From Clostridium sp. E02 (lineage in GTDB: Bacteria; Bacillota; Clostridia; Lachnospirales; Lachnospiraceae): a DNA stretch of 64,000 bases. Location of the stretch: positions 62,001-126,000 of the forward strand of contig NZ_RJLQ01000013.1 in assembly GCF_003833015.1 (NCBI RefSeq), read 5' to 3'. The translations under genes were made by a program, and so were the position numbers. Below the pieces are notes generated by a model. That model searched no databases and was not told where the DNA came from. It saw nothing but the letters and a program-made list of their open reading frames with translations. Shown here piece after piece: positions 36,609 to 45,348 of the stretch; positions within the stretch are counted from its first letter, which is position 1, and each line of letters opens with the position of its first letter.

Positions 36609-37745
36609 TTAATAATTTCCTAATATTCTAAAATTATTTCCTTCCTCATAGATACCCTTTAACGCATTCTGGATGGAGGCATCGCCTAAATTGCCTTCCA
36701 CATCTATAAAGAAACGGTATTCCCAATTTCTTCCTGGTATCGGTCTAGATTCAATCATAACCATACTGATTCCATTATAAATTATGTTACTGAGCATGTT
36801 ATAAAGGGATCCGATTTCATGAGGTGTTTCAAAGCTAATGCTTAGTTTTTTTGCATCCTCTTTGTAAACTGGATCTTTGGATAGAATAAGAAAACGTGTG
36901 GTATTTTCTTTGTTGTGGCTGATGGATGATTTTAATATCTTTAAACCGTATAGTTCTCCTGCAATTTCACTGGATACGGCTGCTTGCGACGGATTGCCAT
37001 CCTCAATCAATTTTTTCGCTGCGACTGCGGTATTCTCGACACTGATCTGTTTCCACTTCCGATTAGCATTTAAAAACTCCGAACACTGCATCAATGCCTG
37101 GGGATGGGAAAAAACAGTTTGGATCTCTTCTAGTTTCGCATCTGGAAGTCCCAATAGCGCATGATTGACTGTCAAGAAAGTCTCACCCACGATGGTATTA
37201 TGATATTTCATCAAAAGATCATAATTGTCACTTACGGTTCCCGCAGTTGAATTCTCAATGGGAATAACGGCATAGTCCGCGTTCCCATCTGCTACCTCTT
37301 TCATGGCATCTTCAAAGGTAACCACGTGATAAAGGTCCGCCTCCTGCCCAAAGTACTGAAGTGCTGCTCCATGGCTGTAAGCACCTTCCACTCCCTGATA
37401 AACCACTCGTACATCCGATACTGGAATACTTTTTACAGGCTTAAAGTTGTTCTCTACCACAACCCCGTGTTCTGCCATCTGCTTGTACTGGAGATGACGG
37501 CTGATGGCCATCATCTGCGTGAACAATTCCTGAACCGCTTTCTTTTGAAATTCGCCTCCTGTTAACTGTGTGACAGAATCGATTTTCTGTCGTTCTCTTT
37601 CTCTATCATAAACTGGTTTTCCAGTATCAATCTTATAAGCCGCTACCTCACCGCTTAATTCCATCCGCTTTTCAAATAGTGCTACGATCTTCCGATCAAT
37701 GACATCGAGCTGGTTCCTAATTTCCTGCAAGTCTAAATTCTTCAT
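36609..37745 (-). CDS. pheA: Bifunctional chorismate mutase / prephenate dehydratase
   Basis: A 378-residue enzyme making phenylpyruvate from chorismate for phenylalanine synthesis. Residues 1-90 are an AroQ-type chorismate mutase ('LQEIRNQLDVIDRKIVALFE'). About 108-285 is the prephenate dehydratase ('VVYQGVEGAYSHGAALQYFG', 'YAVIPIENSTAGTVSDNYDL'). The C-terminal ACT domain includes 'MIESRPIPGR', the ESRP phenylalanine-binding motif, so feedback inhibition by phenylalanine is expected. It starts 7 bases after the plsC stop, suggesting co-transcription. Confidence 0.96.
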   Translation of the reverse strand: MKNLDLQEIRNQLDVIDRKIVALFEKRMELSGEVAAYKIDTGKPVYDRERERQKIDSVTQLTGGEFQKKAVQELFTQMMAISRHLQYKQMAEHGVVVENNFKPVKSIPVSDVRVVYQGVEGAYSHGAALQYFGQEADLYHVVTFEDAMKEVADGNADYAVIPIENSTAGTVSDNYDLLMKYHNTIVGETFLTVNHALLGLPDAKLEEIQTVFSHPQALMQCSEFLNANRKWKQISVENTAVAAKKLIEDGNPSQAAVSSEIAGELYGLKILKSSISHNKENTTRFLILSKDPVYKEDAKKLSISFETPHEIGSLYNMLSNIIYNGISMVMIESRPIPGRNWEYRFFIDVEGNLGDASIQNALKGIYEEGNNFRILGNY

Positions 37746-37752
37746 ATGTTTA

Positions 37753-38541
37753 TCATTCCTTTTTTTCTTCGGTTGTACGATTCGTTGGAACGCTGTTATC
37801 TCTTTGCTGTGCGTTCAGCATGTTTATGATTACACTGCTTGTATAGGCTCCTGGAAATTTCTTAACTTCCGGTTCCAACTCTTTAATGAGAAATGGCTTG
37901 CCAAATTCAATGATAACATGAGATGGCCGAATGAAGGGAATATGCTTTTCTAACACCTCTGCCGTCCCTGACATCGCAACAGGAACCACCGGGCAACGGC
38001 TTTTCTCTGCTATCTTTAGACTTCCTTCTTTAAAATCAAGAAGTTTCCCTAAATCTTCCTCCCGATTCCTTGTCCCTTCTGGAAAAATCCAGACGGAAAT
38101 TCCTGATTTTACCTGTTCGATTCCTAAAAGAATGGTCTTTAATCCCTCTTTTAAGTTCTTCCTGTCTAGAAACAGACAGTTAACATTCTTCATCCAGGAT
38201 GCTAATAACGGGATTTTCTCCATCTCCTTTTTTGCTACAAAACCCACCAGTCCAGGCACTGTCACATAACCCACCAGAATATCAAAATAGCTTCTGTGAT
38301 TCCCTACATAAAGAACCGCACGGTCTTTTGGTATGTTTTCTTCTCCCTTAACTGTAATGGTAACTCCAGAAAGCATTAAAATAAACCGAAAAACCCGGCG
38401 AACGATAGAAATGCTCTGCTCATTACGCAGTTGGGGGTTTTTTCTTCCCAGGAACCATTCAATTATCAGAATTGGAACACTCAATATTAAAAATAGAATG
38501 ATTGTTGCTGCTACAAGTATTATACGTATCATTGGTTTCAT
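37753..38541 (-). CDS. plsC: 1-acyl-sn-glycerol-3-phosphate acyltransferase
   Basis: A 262-residue membrane-associated acyltransferase converting lysophosphatidic acid to phosphatidic acid in phospholipid synthesis. An N-terminal hydrophobic anchor (residues 5-28) precedes the catalytic 'NHRSYFD' (N-H-x4-D, about residues 80-86) and the glycerol-phosphate-binding 'FPEGTRNR' (about 151). 'CPVVPVAMSG' follows as expected. It stands before pheA and after a CmpB-like gene and cardiolipin synthase, giving a loose lipid-related cluster. Confidence 0.94.
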   Translation of the reverse strand: MKPMIRIILVAATIILFLILSVPILIIEWFLGRKNPQLRNEQSISIVRRVFRFILMLSGVTITVKGEENIPKDRAVLYVGNHRSYFDILVGYVTVPGLVGFVAKKEMEKIPLLASWMKNVNCLFLDRKNLKEGLKTILLGIEQVKSGISVWIFPEGTRNREEDLGKLLDFKEGSLKIAEKSRCPVVPVAMSGTAEVLEKHIPFIRPSHVIIEFGKPFLIKELEPEVKKFPGAYTSSVIINMLNAQQRDNSVPTNRTTEEKKE

Positions 38542-38586
38542 CCTCCGTTTTACCTATTATATAAAAAGGAGACTTTAATTACAATA

Positions 38587-39048
38587 CTACCTCGCTTTCT
38601 TTTTTGTTATTTGTTCAAACAATAGTCCTGTAGCAAACCACAGCGGAGCAAAATCCAGACGGATTAATCCGTCAATGTTGGTGCTTCGTCCCGTATAATC
38701 CCAAGGGCATATGCCGTTTCCCCGCAACAGGGTACCGGCGAAATACTCAACGACAAAGATTAATACCATGTAAAGAAACCCATGGCGAATGGTAAGTTCT
38801 GCTCTTTTTGCCGCTGATTTTTTCCCAGGATTGACCCAACGGTCAATCAGAAAACCAATGGGGCCTAACAAAGCTCCACAGCCGTAAATCGGAAACATAA
38901 GAAGGGAAGTCTGTCCCATAAGTCTCCAATCATTATGCAAGATAGAGTCCATCGATGTAAAAATAACCTCCAAACACCACCCTGCAACCCCACATTTACA
39001 AAAGTTAAGGGGAAGTTGTTTTAAGTTTAATTGTGATAGTATCTTCAT
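38587..39048 (-). CDS. CmpB-like membrane protein (putative ABC transporter type IV)
   Basis: A 153-residue integral membrane protein with about four helices. 'FCKCGVAGWCLEVIFTSM' (G-W-x-x-E), 'LLMFPIYGCGALLGPIGF' and 'GNGICPWDYTGRSTNIDGLI' match the conserved motifs of the CmpB/PF06541 family ('GW..E', 'PWDYS'). The family name suggests transport, but no function is proven. It is read leftward between cls and plsC. Confidence 0.8.
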   Translation of the reverse strand: MKILSQLNLKQLPLNFCKCGVAGWCLEVIFTSMDSILHNDWRLMGQTSLLMFPIYGCGALLGPIGFLIDRWVNPGKKSAAKRAELTIRHGFLYMVLIFVVEYFAGTLLRGNGICPWDYTGRSTNIDGLIRLDFAPLWFATGLLFEQITKKKAR

Positions 39049-39100
39049 AAACTTTATTATGCACCGGATCGGGTTAGATTATGTTCTTCCTAGTAGAATT

Positions 39101-40612
39101 CTATAAAAGTGGAGACAAAAGTCTGCTGCCCTGTTCCTTAACCCGGATGAAGATATTTCTAGCCTCATAAAGTTCTGGTGTTATCTCTTTTGATTCCTTT
39201 AAATCTTCCCTAAATGCTGCCTCAAGCTCCTTAGTCGTCTCTTCATCATAGATGACTGCATTGACTTCAAAGTTTAGTTCAAAGCTGCGGATATCCATGT
39301 TTGCAGTACCATATGAACAAACTTTTCCATCGGTCATAACCCCTTTTGCATGTAAAAAACCATTCTCATAGGTATAACAACGTCCCCCTGCTGACAAAAG
39401 ATCTCCCACATAGGAATAGGAGGCCCAGTATACAAATGGATGATCTGGTTTACATGGAATCATCAAACGAACATCCACACCAGATCTGGCCGCTACTTTT
39501 AAAGCAGTAAGCACTGCATCGTCAGGCACAAAATAGGGGGTCTGAATGTAGATGTGATCCTTGGCTTTGGAAAAAAGGCGAATGTAATTATCTCGAATGT
39601 GGCGGCTGCTTGCGTCAGGACCACTTGCAATGATCTGGATTCCAAGCTGTTTTTCTTCTTCATTCACCTTTCCCATCCCAAAGGTATCGAGACAGGACAA
39701 GTCATCCCCTTCGCAGAAATATTTCATACTTTTAAACAGATTCTCTCCTGCCGCGTAGTTCCAATCTAGGGCAAAACGGATCTGAAGACTTAAAACGGAT
39801 CCTCCCTGCAGCTTTAAATGAGTATCTCTCCAGTACCCAAATTTAGGGTCCTTTGAGATATATTCCCTGCCGATATTAAATCCACCTACATATCCCACCC
39901 GATTATCAATGACTACAATCTTCCTATGATTTCTATAGTTGACGCGAAGTTGAAGTCTTCCAAGAATCGGTGGGAAAAAGATCCCAACTTTGACTCCGCT
40001 CTCTTTTAATTTATTCCATTTGGATTTTGGCATAAACCTGCCCCCCATGCCATCGCAGAGAATGCGGACTTCAACACCTTTTTTTGCCCGTTCCACGAGG
40101 ATTGGTATCATTGAATCAAACAATTCATCATCTTTTATAATATAATACTGAAGATGAATAAACTGGGCTGCTTTTTTTAGTTCCTGCCTAAGATCTTCAA
40201 ACTTCTTCTCTCCATCGGTGAAGATGGCGACGGTATTATCCACAGTTAAAACAGCTCCGGACGTTTCTAAATTGTATACCACCAAATCGTTGTAATCCCG
40301 AGAAAGGGAAGGAGCCAGACTAATTCCATGATTCTTTAAAAATTCTTCTTGACTCTTTGCAGAATAACGCATTCGATCTTCCACTTCCTTAATCCGGAAC
40401 ATTTTTCCTTTTCTCATATCCTGCCCCAGTATGAGATAGAAAAAAAATCCGAAAACTGGTATGAAATACAAGGCAAGCAGCCAAGTCCAGACCGCCTTTG
40501 GATCCCTGCGTTGAAAAAAAACAATGATTATGGAAAGCATTAAATTAATATAGATCAAATGATCCATCATCCATTTCCATACACTTGCTGTTTGATTCAA
40601 GATTTCCTGCAT
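39101..40612 (-). CDS. cls: Cardiolipin synthase
   Basis: A 503-residue membrane enzyme joining two phosphatidylglycerols into cardiolipin. Two N-terminal helices (about 15-33 and 40-62) form the PLDc_N anchor. Two phospholipase-D HKD motifs follow: 'HRKIVVIDNRVGYVGG' (about residue 227) and 'HAKGVMTDGKVCSYGTAN' (about 420). Length is standard (480-510). The start follows a GGGGAG site. It fits the neighbouring lipid gene plsC. Confidence 0.96.
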   Translation of the reverse strand: MQEILNQTASVWKWMMDHLIYINLMLSIIIVFFQRRDPKAVWTWLLALYFIPVFGFFFYLILGQDMRKGKMFRIKEVEDRMRYSAKSQEEFLKNHGISLAPSLSRDYNDLVVYNLETSGAVLTVDNTVAIFTDGEKKFEDLRQELKKAAQFIHLQYYIIKDDELFDSMIPILVERAKKGVEVRILCDGMGGRFMPKSKWNKLKESGVKVGIFFPPILGRLQLRVNYRNHRKIVVIDNRVGYVGGFNIGREYISKDPKFGYWRDTHLKLQGGSVLSLQIRFALDWNYAAGENLFKSMKYFCEGDDLSCLDTFGMGKVNEEEKQLGIQIIASGPDASSRHIRDNYIRLFSKAKDHIYIQTPYFVPDDAVLTALKVAARSGVDVRLMIPCKPDHPFVYWASYSYVGDLLSAGGRCYTYENGFLHAKGVMTDGKVCSYGTANMDIRSFELNFEVNAVIYDEETTKELEAAFREDLKESKEITPELYEARNIFIRVKEQGSRLLSPLL

Positions 40613-40700
40613 ATTCTCCCCTCCTTATTGCTCCATAATTCTATATAACATTACCCAATAACCTAGGCTTTCATTCCCAATAACAGGCCCTAATTTATTC

Positions 40701-40729
40701 AAAAAAGAGCCCCGCAAATGCGACGACCC
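40701..40729 (-). terminator. Probable terminator after the DUF4250 gene
   Basis: Leftward imperfect hairpin (GGGTCG..., ...GCGGGGCTC) followed by TTTTTT, 24 bases beyond the small gene's stop and before cls. Confidence 0.55.
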
Positions 40730-40752
40730 TTTAAAGTCCCATAAACCAGTTC

Positions 40753-40932
40753 TTATAGGAATCGATTTTTCTCATCGTCATAGTGATAGTCAATGGCAGC
40801 CAGAGAGGATAGAATGGTTTCTTCACTGATTAAAAGACTTTGACAACATTCTTTCAGTGAGGGGTAAAAATCCCTTAACTGGGTATTGATGTAACTTAAC
40901 AGCATGACTGGATCTTTTGGTATATTAGGCAT
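40753..40932 (-). CDS. DUF4250 domain small protein
   Basis: A 59-residue protein below the usual length cut-off, read leftward. It begins 'MPNIPKDPVMLLSYINTQLR', the start that characterises the DUF4250 family, continues 'DFYPSLKECCQSL', and ends with an acidic/aromatic tail ('DYHYDDEKNRFL'). A GGGAG site lies 8 bases upstream of the ATG. No cysteine metal motif or membrane helix is seen; it is probably a small cytosolic helical protein of unknown role. It sits between cls and the divergent asparaginase gene. Confidence 0.85.
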   Translation of the reverse strand: MPNIPKDPVMLLSYINTQLRDFYPSLKECCQSLLISEETILSSLAAIDYHYDDEKNRFL

Positions 40933-41054
40933 TGTCCTATCTCCCGTTTTTATTCCTCATTCTACCATAAGTGTAACCGCTTTACAATAAAGTCCTGTAC
41001 GAATCCAGAAAGAAGTGCTACAATCAGGTTCAGAAACTTTCAGGAGGTACTTCT

Positions 41055-42059
41055 ATGAAAAAATTACTGATGTTGGGAACTGGAGGCACCATAGCATGCA
41101 AACGAAGTGATTCTGGTTTAAAACCGCTTCTTACTTCAACGGAACTTCTCTCCTATGTTCCGGATACCTCCACATTCTGTGAGGTACATAGTCTGCAGAT
41201 TCTCAATATAGACAGCACCAATATGCAGCCAAAGCATTGGATCACCATTGCGGAAGCGATTATCAATCATTATAACGCTTACGATGGCTTTGTGGTCTGC
41301 CACGGCACAGATACCATGGCATACACTGCCGCCGCTATCTCCTATCTGATACAAAATTCAAAAAAGCCTATCGTAATCACAGGTGCCCAGCGTCCCATTG
41401 ACATGGAAAACACCGATGCCCGGACTAATTTGTCCGACAGCCTGCGTTTTGCAAGTGATGACAGATCCCATGGAGTTACCATTGTCTTTGACGGGAAAGT
41501 CATTGCCGGAACCCGTGGAAAAAAGGAAAGAACCAAAAGCTATAATGCTTTTTCCAGTATAAATTTCCCCTACATTGCCTCCATACAAGATGGACAGGTC
41601 ATATTTTATGTAGATGACAAAGACTCCTGTTTGGATCCACTCACCTTTTACCACAAGTTAAATCCTAACGTAGCATTGATCAAACTGATCCCATCTATGG
41701 GAGCTTCAGCCCTTGATTACATGGCAGAGCATTATGATGCTGTCATAATCGAATCGTTTGGAGTCGGCGGACTTCCTTCCTATGATACCGGTGACTTTTA
41801 CAAAGCCATAAAAACATGGATCTCCCTTGGAAAAACCGTCGTCATGACGACCCAGGTTACCAACGAAGGGAGCAATATGTCCGTCTATGAAGTAGGACAT
41901 TTCATCAAAGAGGAATTTGGTCTTTTAGAAGCGTATGATATGACATTAGAGGCAACTGTCACAAAACTTATGTGGATTCTTGGTCAAACCAAAGACCCGG
42001 AAACCGTCAAAGAGTTGTTCTATCGCACCATGAACCGGGATATTCTCTGGAAAGCATAA
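41055..42059 (+). CDS. L-asparaginase, type I (AnsA-like)
   Basis: A 334-residue cytosolic enzyme hydrolysing asparagine to aspartate and ammonia. The first catalytic threonine is Thr12 in 'LGTGGTIAC', and the second catalytic element is 'VCHGTDTMAYTA' (about residues 81-92, T-D motif). 'PIVITGAQRPI' and 'TDARTNLSDSLRFA' are family-typical. There is no signal peptide, as expected for the cytosolic type. The site AGGAGG precedes the start, and a -10-like TACAAT lies at 41019-41024. Released ammonium could feed glutamine synthetase. Confidence 0.94.
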   Translation: MKKLLMLGTGGTIACKRSDSGLKPLLTSTELLSYVPDTSTFCEVHSLQILNIDSTNMQPKHWITIAEAIINHYNAYDGFVVCHGTDTMAYTAAAISYLIQNSKKPIVITGAQRPIDMENTDARTNLSDSLRFASDDRSHGVTIVFDGKVIAGTRGKKERTKSYNAFSSINFPYIASIQDGQVIFYVDDKDSCLDPLTFYHKLNPNVALIKLIPSMGASALDYMAEHYDAVIIESFGVGGLPSYDTGDFYKAIKTWISLGKTVVMTTQVTNEGSNMSVYEVGHFIKEEFGLLEAYDMTLEATVTKLMWILGQTKDPETVKELFYRTMNRDILWKA

Positions 42060-42142
42060 AAAAATCACTTCAACCCAATCATACTGCTGTGGAACATGCA
42101 AAGTATCTTCCCGGGTTACCATCTCCCAGTGGTCTGCGGTTA

Positions 42143-42949
42143 TCAACTTTTTCCCTTTTGCTTCCATAAAACAAACTCGTCCAGTGTCAAAAATACTTCC
42201 TTATAGCCAAGGGAATGACACAGCTTCGTCGTATTGGGCTGCTCCAGACATGCCTGCCTAAGAATCTCCTTTTCTCCAAATACAGTTTTCATATCCCCGT
42301 CCAGAAGAATCTTACCATTTGAAAAAACAATGGCTCGTTCAAAGGTCTCGGCTACAAAGTCCATATCGTGAAGAATGGAAATCACAATTTTATTTCTTTT
42401 TTTCAGTTCCCTAATGATTCGTTTGATTCGTTCCTTTCCCTGATAGTCCTGGGCAATGGTAGGTTCATCAAAGATTACTACCTGAGTGTCCATAGCCAAG
42501 ATGGCAGCGATGGAAATCAGCTTACGGTCCGACAATCCTAGATCATAAGGATTCATCTGCCCAATACCGGACAGACCTACCATACCCAGTGCTTTCCTGG
42601 CGGACTCTTCCGCTGATTTTTCAACCAGTCCAAGCTGCAAAGGACCGAACATGACTTCGTCCAACACCGTATTTTTGAAAATCTGGTCGTCTGGATTCTG
42701 AAATATCAAACCAATATCCTTTGCCAGTGCTGCAACTGTCATCTGGGACAGATCTTTTCCTTTAAACAGGATCTGTCCAGAAGCAGGTTTAAGAAGTCCC
42801 TTAAGTAACTTGACAAACGTTGTTTTACCTGCTCCGTTCTGTCCAATGATTGCAGTGGGACGTTCATCTATCACCATGCTCAGTCCTTTTAATATTTCTT
42901 CCTTCTCCGTATAGGAAAAATGAAGATTTTTGACTTCTAATGAATTCAT
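42143..42949 (-). CDS. ecfA2: ECF transporter ATPase A2
   Basis: A 268-residue ATPase of an energy-coupling-factor vitamin/micronutrient importer. Walker A is 'IGQNGAGKTTFVKLLKGL' (about residues 36-46), the Q-loop lies in 'IFQNPDDQIF', and Walker B is 'QVVIFDEPTIAQDYQGKE'. The D-loop 'AQDYQG' is typical of the second ECF ATPase. The ABC signature is degenerate: 'LSDRKLI' stands where LSGGQ is expected. The ATG overlaps the ecfA1 stop by 4 bases. It ends the operon S-T-A1-A2 and converges on the asparaginase gene. Confidence 0.9.
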   Translation of the reverse strand: MNSLEVKNLHFSYTEKEEILKGLSMVIDERPTAIIGQNGAGKTTFVKLLKGLLKPASGQILFKGKDLSQMTVAALAKDIGLIFQNPDDQIFKNTVLDEVMFGPLQLGLVEKSAEESARKALGMVGLSGIGQMNPYDLGLSDRKLISIAAILAMDTQVVIFDEPTIAQDYQGKERIKRIIRELKKRNKIVISILHDMDFVAETFERAIVFSNGKILLDGDMKTVFGEKEILRQACLEQPNTTKLCHSLGYKEVFLTLDEFVLWKQKGKS

Positions 42950-43797
42950 TTAACCTCCTGTCTTTGATCCAATAATCCTTTTGCCTCTTCTAAGGTTACC
43001 GGATAATATTGGGTACCCGGAATTTTTAAATTAAGTTGCCGGCAGATTTTTGTAAAAACAGGAGCCGCACCTCCATGCTGATCCAGATCATCCCGAGAGA
43101 AGATTTTCTGTGGAGTGTCAAACGCCACCAGCTTTCCATCATCAAGCAGCATGATCCGGTCGCTGTAGGCCGCAATTTTCTCGATTTTATGTTCCACCAT
43201 AATTACTGTGATTCCACGCTTGCTCAAAGTCCCCACTGCCTGAAAGACTTCTTCACTGCCCTGTGGGTCCAGCTGGGAGGTCGGCTCATCTAGAATAATT
43301 ACTTCTGGTTCCATGGCAATCATACAGGCAATTGCCATTCTCTGCATCTGACCGCCTGACAGATCAAAGGGACCTCTGTCCTTATATCTGGTGATATCAA
43401 ACAGTTCCATGCTTTCATCGATTCTCCGTTTCATTTCTTCTCTTGGCACTCCAAAATTCTCCAGACCAAATGCAATTTCTTCGTATACGGTCAGTTTTGC
43501 GCCTGTTACCTGGTTAAAAGGATTCTGAAATACAATACCGACTTTTTTTGACAGATCATCTATTTCTACATTTCTTACTTCCAATCCGTCGATCAGAACC
43601 TTTCCGCCATAAGCCCCCCGGTAGAAGCTTGGTACCAGCCCTGTCAGCGCCTGACAAAGAGTACTTTTACCGGAACCGTTTGGGCCGATGATCCCGATAA
43701 ATTCACCAGGCTCGATTTCTCCAAAAATACCATCCAGTGCCAGTTTTTCCGTATGTGGATACCGGTACTTTAAATTTTCTATCGTTATCTTAGCCAT
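42946..43797 (-). CDS. ecfA1: ECF transporter ATPase A1
   Basis: A 283-residue ATPase, the first of the pair. It has Walker A 'IGPNGSGKSTLCQALTGL', the Q-loop 'VFQNPFNQV', the intact signature 'DLSGGQMQRMAIA' and Walker B 'VIILDEPTSQLDPQG'. The switch histidine is in 'MVEHKIEKI'. The start overlaps the ecfT stop by 13 bases, so translation is coupled. It probably forms an asymmetric pair with the degenerate A2. Confidence 0.94.
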   Translation of the reverse strand: MAKITIENLKYRYPHTEKLALDGIFGEIEPGEFIGIIGPNGSGKSTLCQALTGLVPSFYRGAYGGKVLIDGLEVRNVEIDDLSKKVGIVFQNPFNQVTGAKLTVYEEIAFGLENFGVPREEMKRRIDESMELFDITRYKDRGPFDLSGGQMQRMAIACMIAMEPEVIILDEPTSQLDPQGSEEVFQAVGTLSKRGITVIMVEHKIEKIAAYSDRIMLLDDGKLVAFDTPQKIFSRDDLDQHGGAAPVFTKICRQLNLKIPGTQYYPVTLEEAKGLLDQRQEVK

Positions 43798-44561
43798 TGT
43801 AATATCCTTCCGATCATTGGAAGTATTATGCTGATCACCAGTACCCCTTGAATGATTTGATCCAAAACGGTTGTCCGCTTTTCATTCAGAAATGTCTTTT
43901 TATTCCGGGCGTTGAAACCGCGGACCTCAAGTGCCAGAGCTCGCTCTTTGGTGTCAATAAAGGAGCTCATGATCACCGGTGAAATCAATGGCAGAAAAGC
44001 TTTCATCCGAACCAGAATATTTCCTTCAGTCTCCATTCCGCGGCTTCTCTGGGCATCGGTTATGGTGGCTATTTTATCTGTCATCTGCGGTATCAGCTGG
44101 AACAAGGATATGAATACATAACCGAATCGGGGTGAAAATCCTCTGCGTACAAAATTTTCAATCAGATCAGATGGTTTTGTGGTCAAGATCAATACACAGA
44201 AGCTAAGTATTATATTTAAAACATTTATAGCAATTTTAAGTGCAAACAGAAGACCTTCTTTATAAAAGACGGCTGGACCAAGCTGCAGCACCGGAGTCAT
44301 ATTTCCTGCATGGAACTGCCCCTGAATGATCAAGACTGTCAGTATGACAAAGCTGGATATTCCCATAATGGAAAAGGTCTTACGAAATACTCCTGACTGT
44401 AAAAGCAAAATGGAGCTAATTACGATAAAAGCCACTCCAAGGAATGGAACGTTTACGAATACCGGAATTATGATCGCCGCCAGAACATACAAAAGCTTGC
44501 TTTCCGGCAGAAGTCTGTTGAGAAAAGAATGTTTGTCTTCATATAAGCTGATGCTTTTCAT
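43785..44561 (-). CDS. ecfT: ECF transporter T component
   Basis: A 258-residue integral membrane subunit joining the S component to the ATPases. About five to six helices are visible, with the two cytosolic coupling motifs: 'DAQRSRGMETEGN' (A-R-G) and 'ERALALEVRGFNARNKKTFL' (A-R-G at the C-terminal side). It starts 15 bases after the S component stop, with GGAGG. This is a dedicated (group I-like) ECF module because all four genes are together. Confidence 0.92.
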   Translation of the reverse strand: MKSISLYEDKHSFLNRLLPESKLLYVLAAIIIPVFVNVPFLGVAFIVISSILLLQSGVFRKTFSIMGISSFVILTVLIIQGQFHAGNMTPVLQLGPAVFYKEGLLFALKIAINVLNIILSFCVLILTTKPSDLIENFVRRGFSPRFGYVFISLFQLIPQMTDKIATITDAQRSRGMETEGNILVRMKAFLPLISPVIMSSFIDTKERALALEVRGFNARNKKTFLNEKRTTVLDQIIQGVLVISIILPMIGRILQWLR

Positions 44562-44576
44562 CTTTTTAACCCCTCC

Positions 44577-45191
44577 TTAATCCAGATTTTCAATCTTACT
44601 GTTGCTCTGATACAGAGACAAAAGACTCTTGGGAAGTCCTTTATAAAGGCCGGCGGCCAGAATAAGTACAACTAATTTATCGGGAACGTCCACCACAATT
44701 TCATCTAGTGAGGAGGCGACCCAGACAGGCAGCTTCTGAGAAAGTGCTCCGGCATAGACTAAATCACCCCATAAGTTTCCTGTCGTACCGCCCCAAAATA
44801 TAATGTTTAACGGAGTGGATACTAAGACCGCAGCAATACCGGTCAGAATGCCAGTCAGTATGATATTTCTTAAGCTTTCCATTTTTCCATAATACGCCAT
44901 CAGGCCTACCACAATTCCAATTGCTGCCTGTGATAATGCATAAACAGTGGAAATCGGATCCATGGTCAGACCATAAATGATGTTATTGGCCACCCCTGCT
45001 ATGGCGCCTACTAAGGGACCTGCCAGACAAGCCGCCAGACAGGTCCCAATGGAATCCAGCCAGAGCGGAAGTTTTAGAACACCGGCAAACAGCTTCCCAA
45101 TATAATTAATCCCAACCGCAGCCGGAATCAGTACCAATGAAGCTGTATTAAATTTCAAGGACCATTGGTTATTATCATGCTTTCCTTTCAT
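44577..45191 (-). CDS. ECF transporter S component, substrate unknown
   Basis: A 204-residue membrane protein with about six helices, forming the substrate-binding subunit. Segments such as 'LPLWLDSIGTCLAACLAGPL' and 'GAIAGVANNIIYGLTMDPIS' show the usual aspartate/asparagine-rich helices of ECF S proteins. I cannot place it in a substrate class such as riboflavin, biotin, thiamine or queuosine. No riboswitch is evident in the 100-base leader. It is the first gene of the S-T-A1-A2 operon. Confidence 0.85.
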   Translation of the reverse strand: MKGKHDNNQWSLKFNTASLVLIPAAVGINYIGKLFAGVLKLPLWLDSIGTCLAACLAGPLVGAIAGVANNIIYGLTMDPISTVYALSQAAIGIVVGLMAYYGKMESLRNIILTGILTGIAAVLVSTPLNIIFWGGTTGNLWGDLVYAGALSQKLPVWVASSLDEIVVDVPDKLVVLILAAGLYKGLPKSLLSLYQSNSKIENLD

Positions 45192-45308
45192 ATTCTCATT
45201 CTCCTATTTTTGCTAATTTTCTTCCAAAATTGCTATTGCCGCACTTTCCTGAATTTTATAATTTCCTCTTGAGTAATCTTACATAAGGTTTGGAAAGCAT
45301 AGAAAAAT

Positions 45309-45344
45309 CCGGGGAAGAAAGAGATCTGATTCCTTCTCCCCCGG
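45309..45344 (-). terminator. Terminator of clpB
   Basis: Leftward hairpin with arms CCGGGGGAGAAG / CTTTCTTCCCCGG (one bulge) followed by ATTTTTC, four bases after the clpB stop. Confidence 0.85.
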
Positions 45345-45348
45345 TTGC

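Noticed and set aside
41946-42167. Leftward frame of 73 codons starting inside the 3' end of ecfA2 ('MEAKGKKLITADHWEMVTRE...')
   Set aside because: It overlaps the asparaginase gene by over 100 bases, has no convincing ribosome binding site, and its overlapped half is antisense to conserved asparaginase codons. It could be a lost gene's beginning, but nothing supports that.
45192-45300. Riboswitch upstream of the ECF S component
   Set aside because: The leader is only about 100 bases and shows no conserved aptamer motif (thiamine, FMN, cobalamin, preQ1 or other) that I can recognise.
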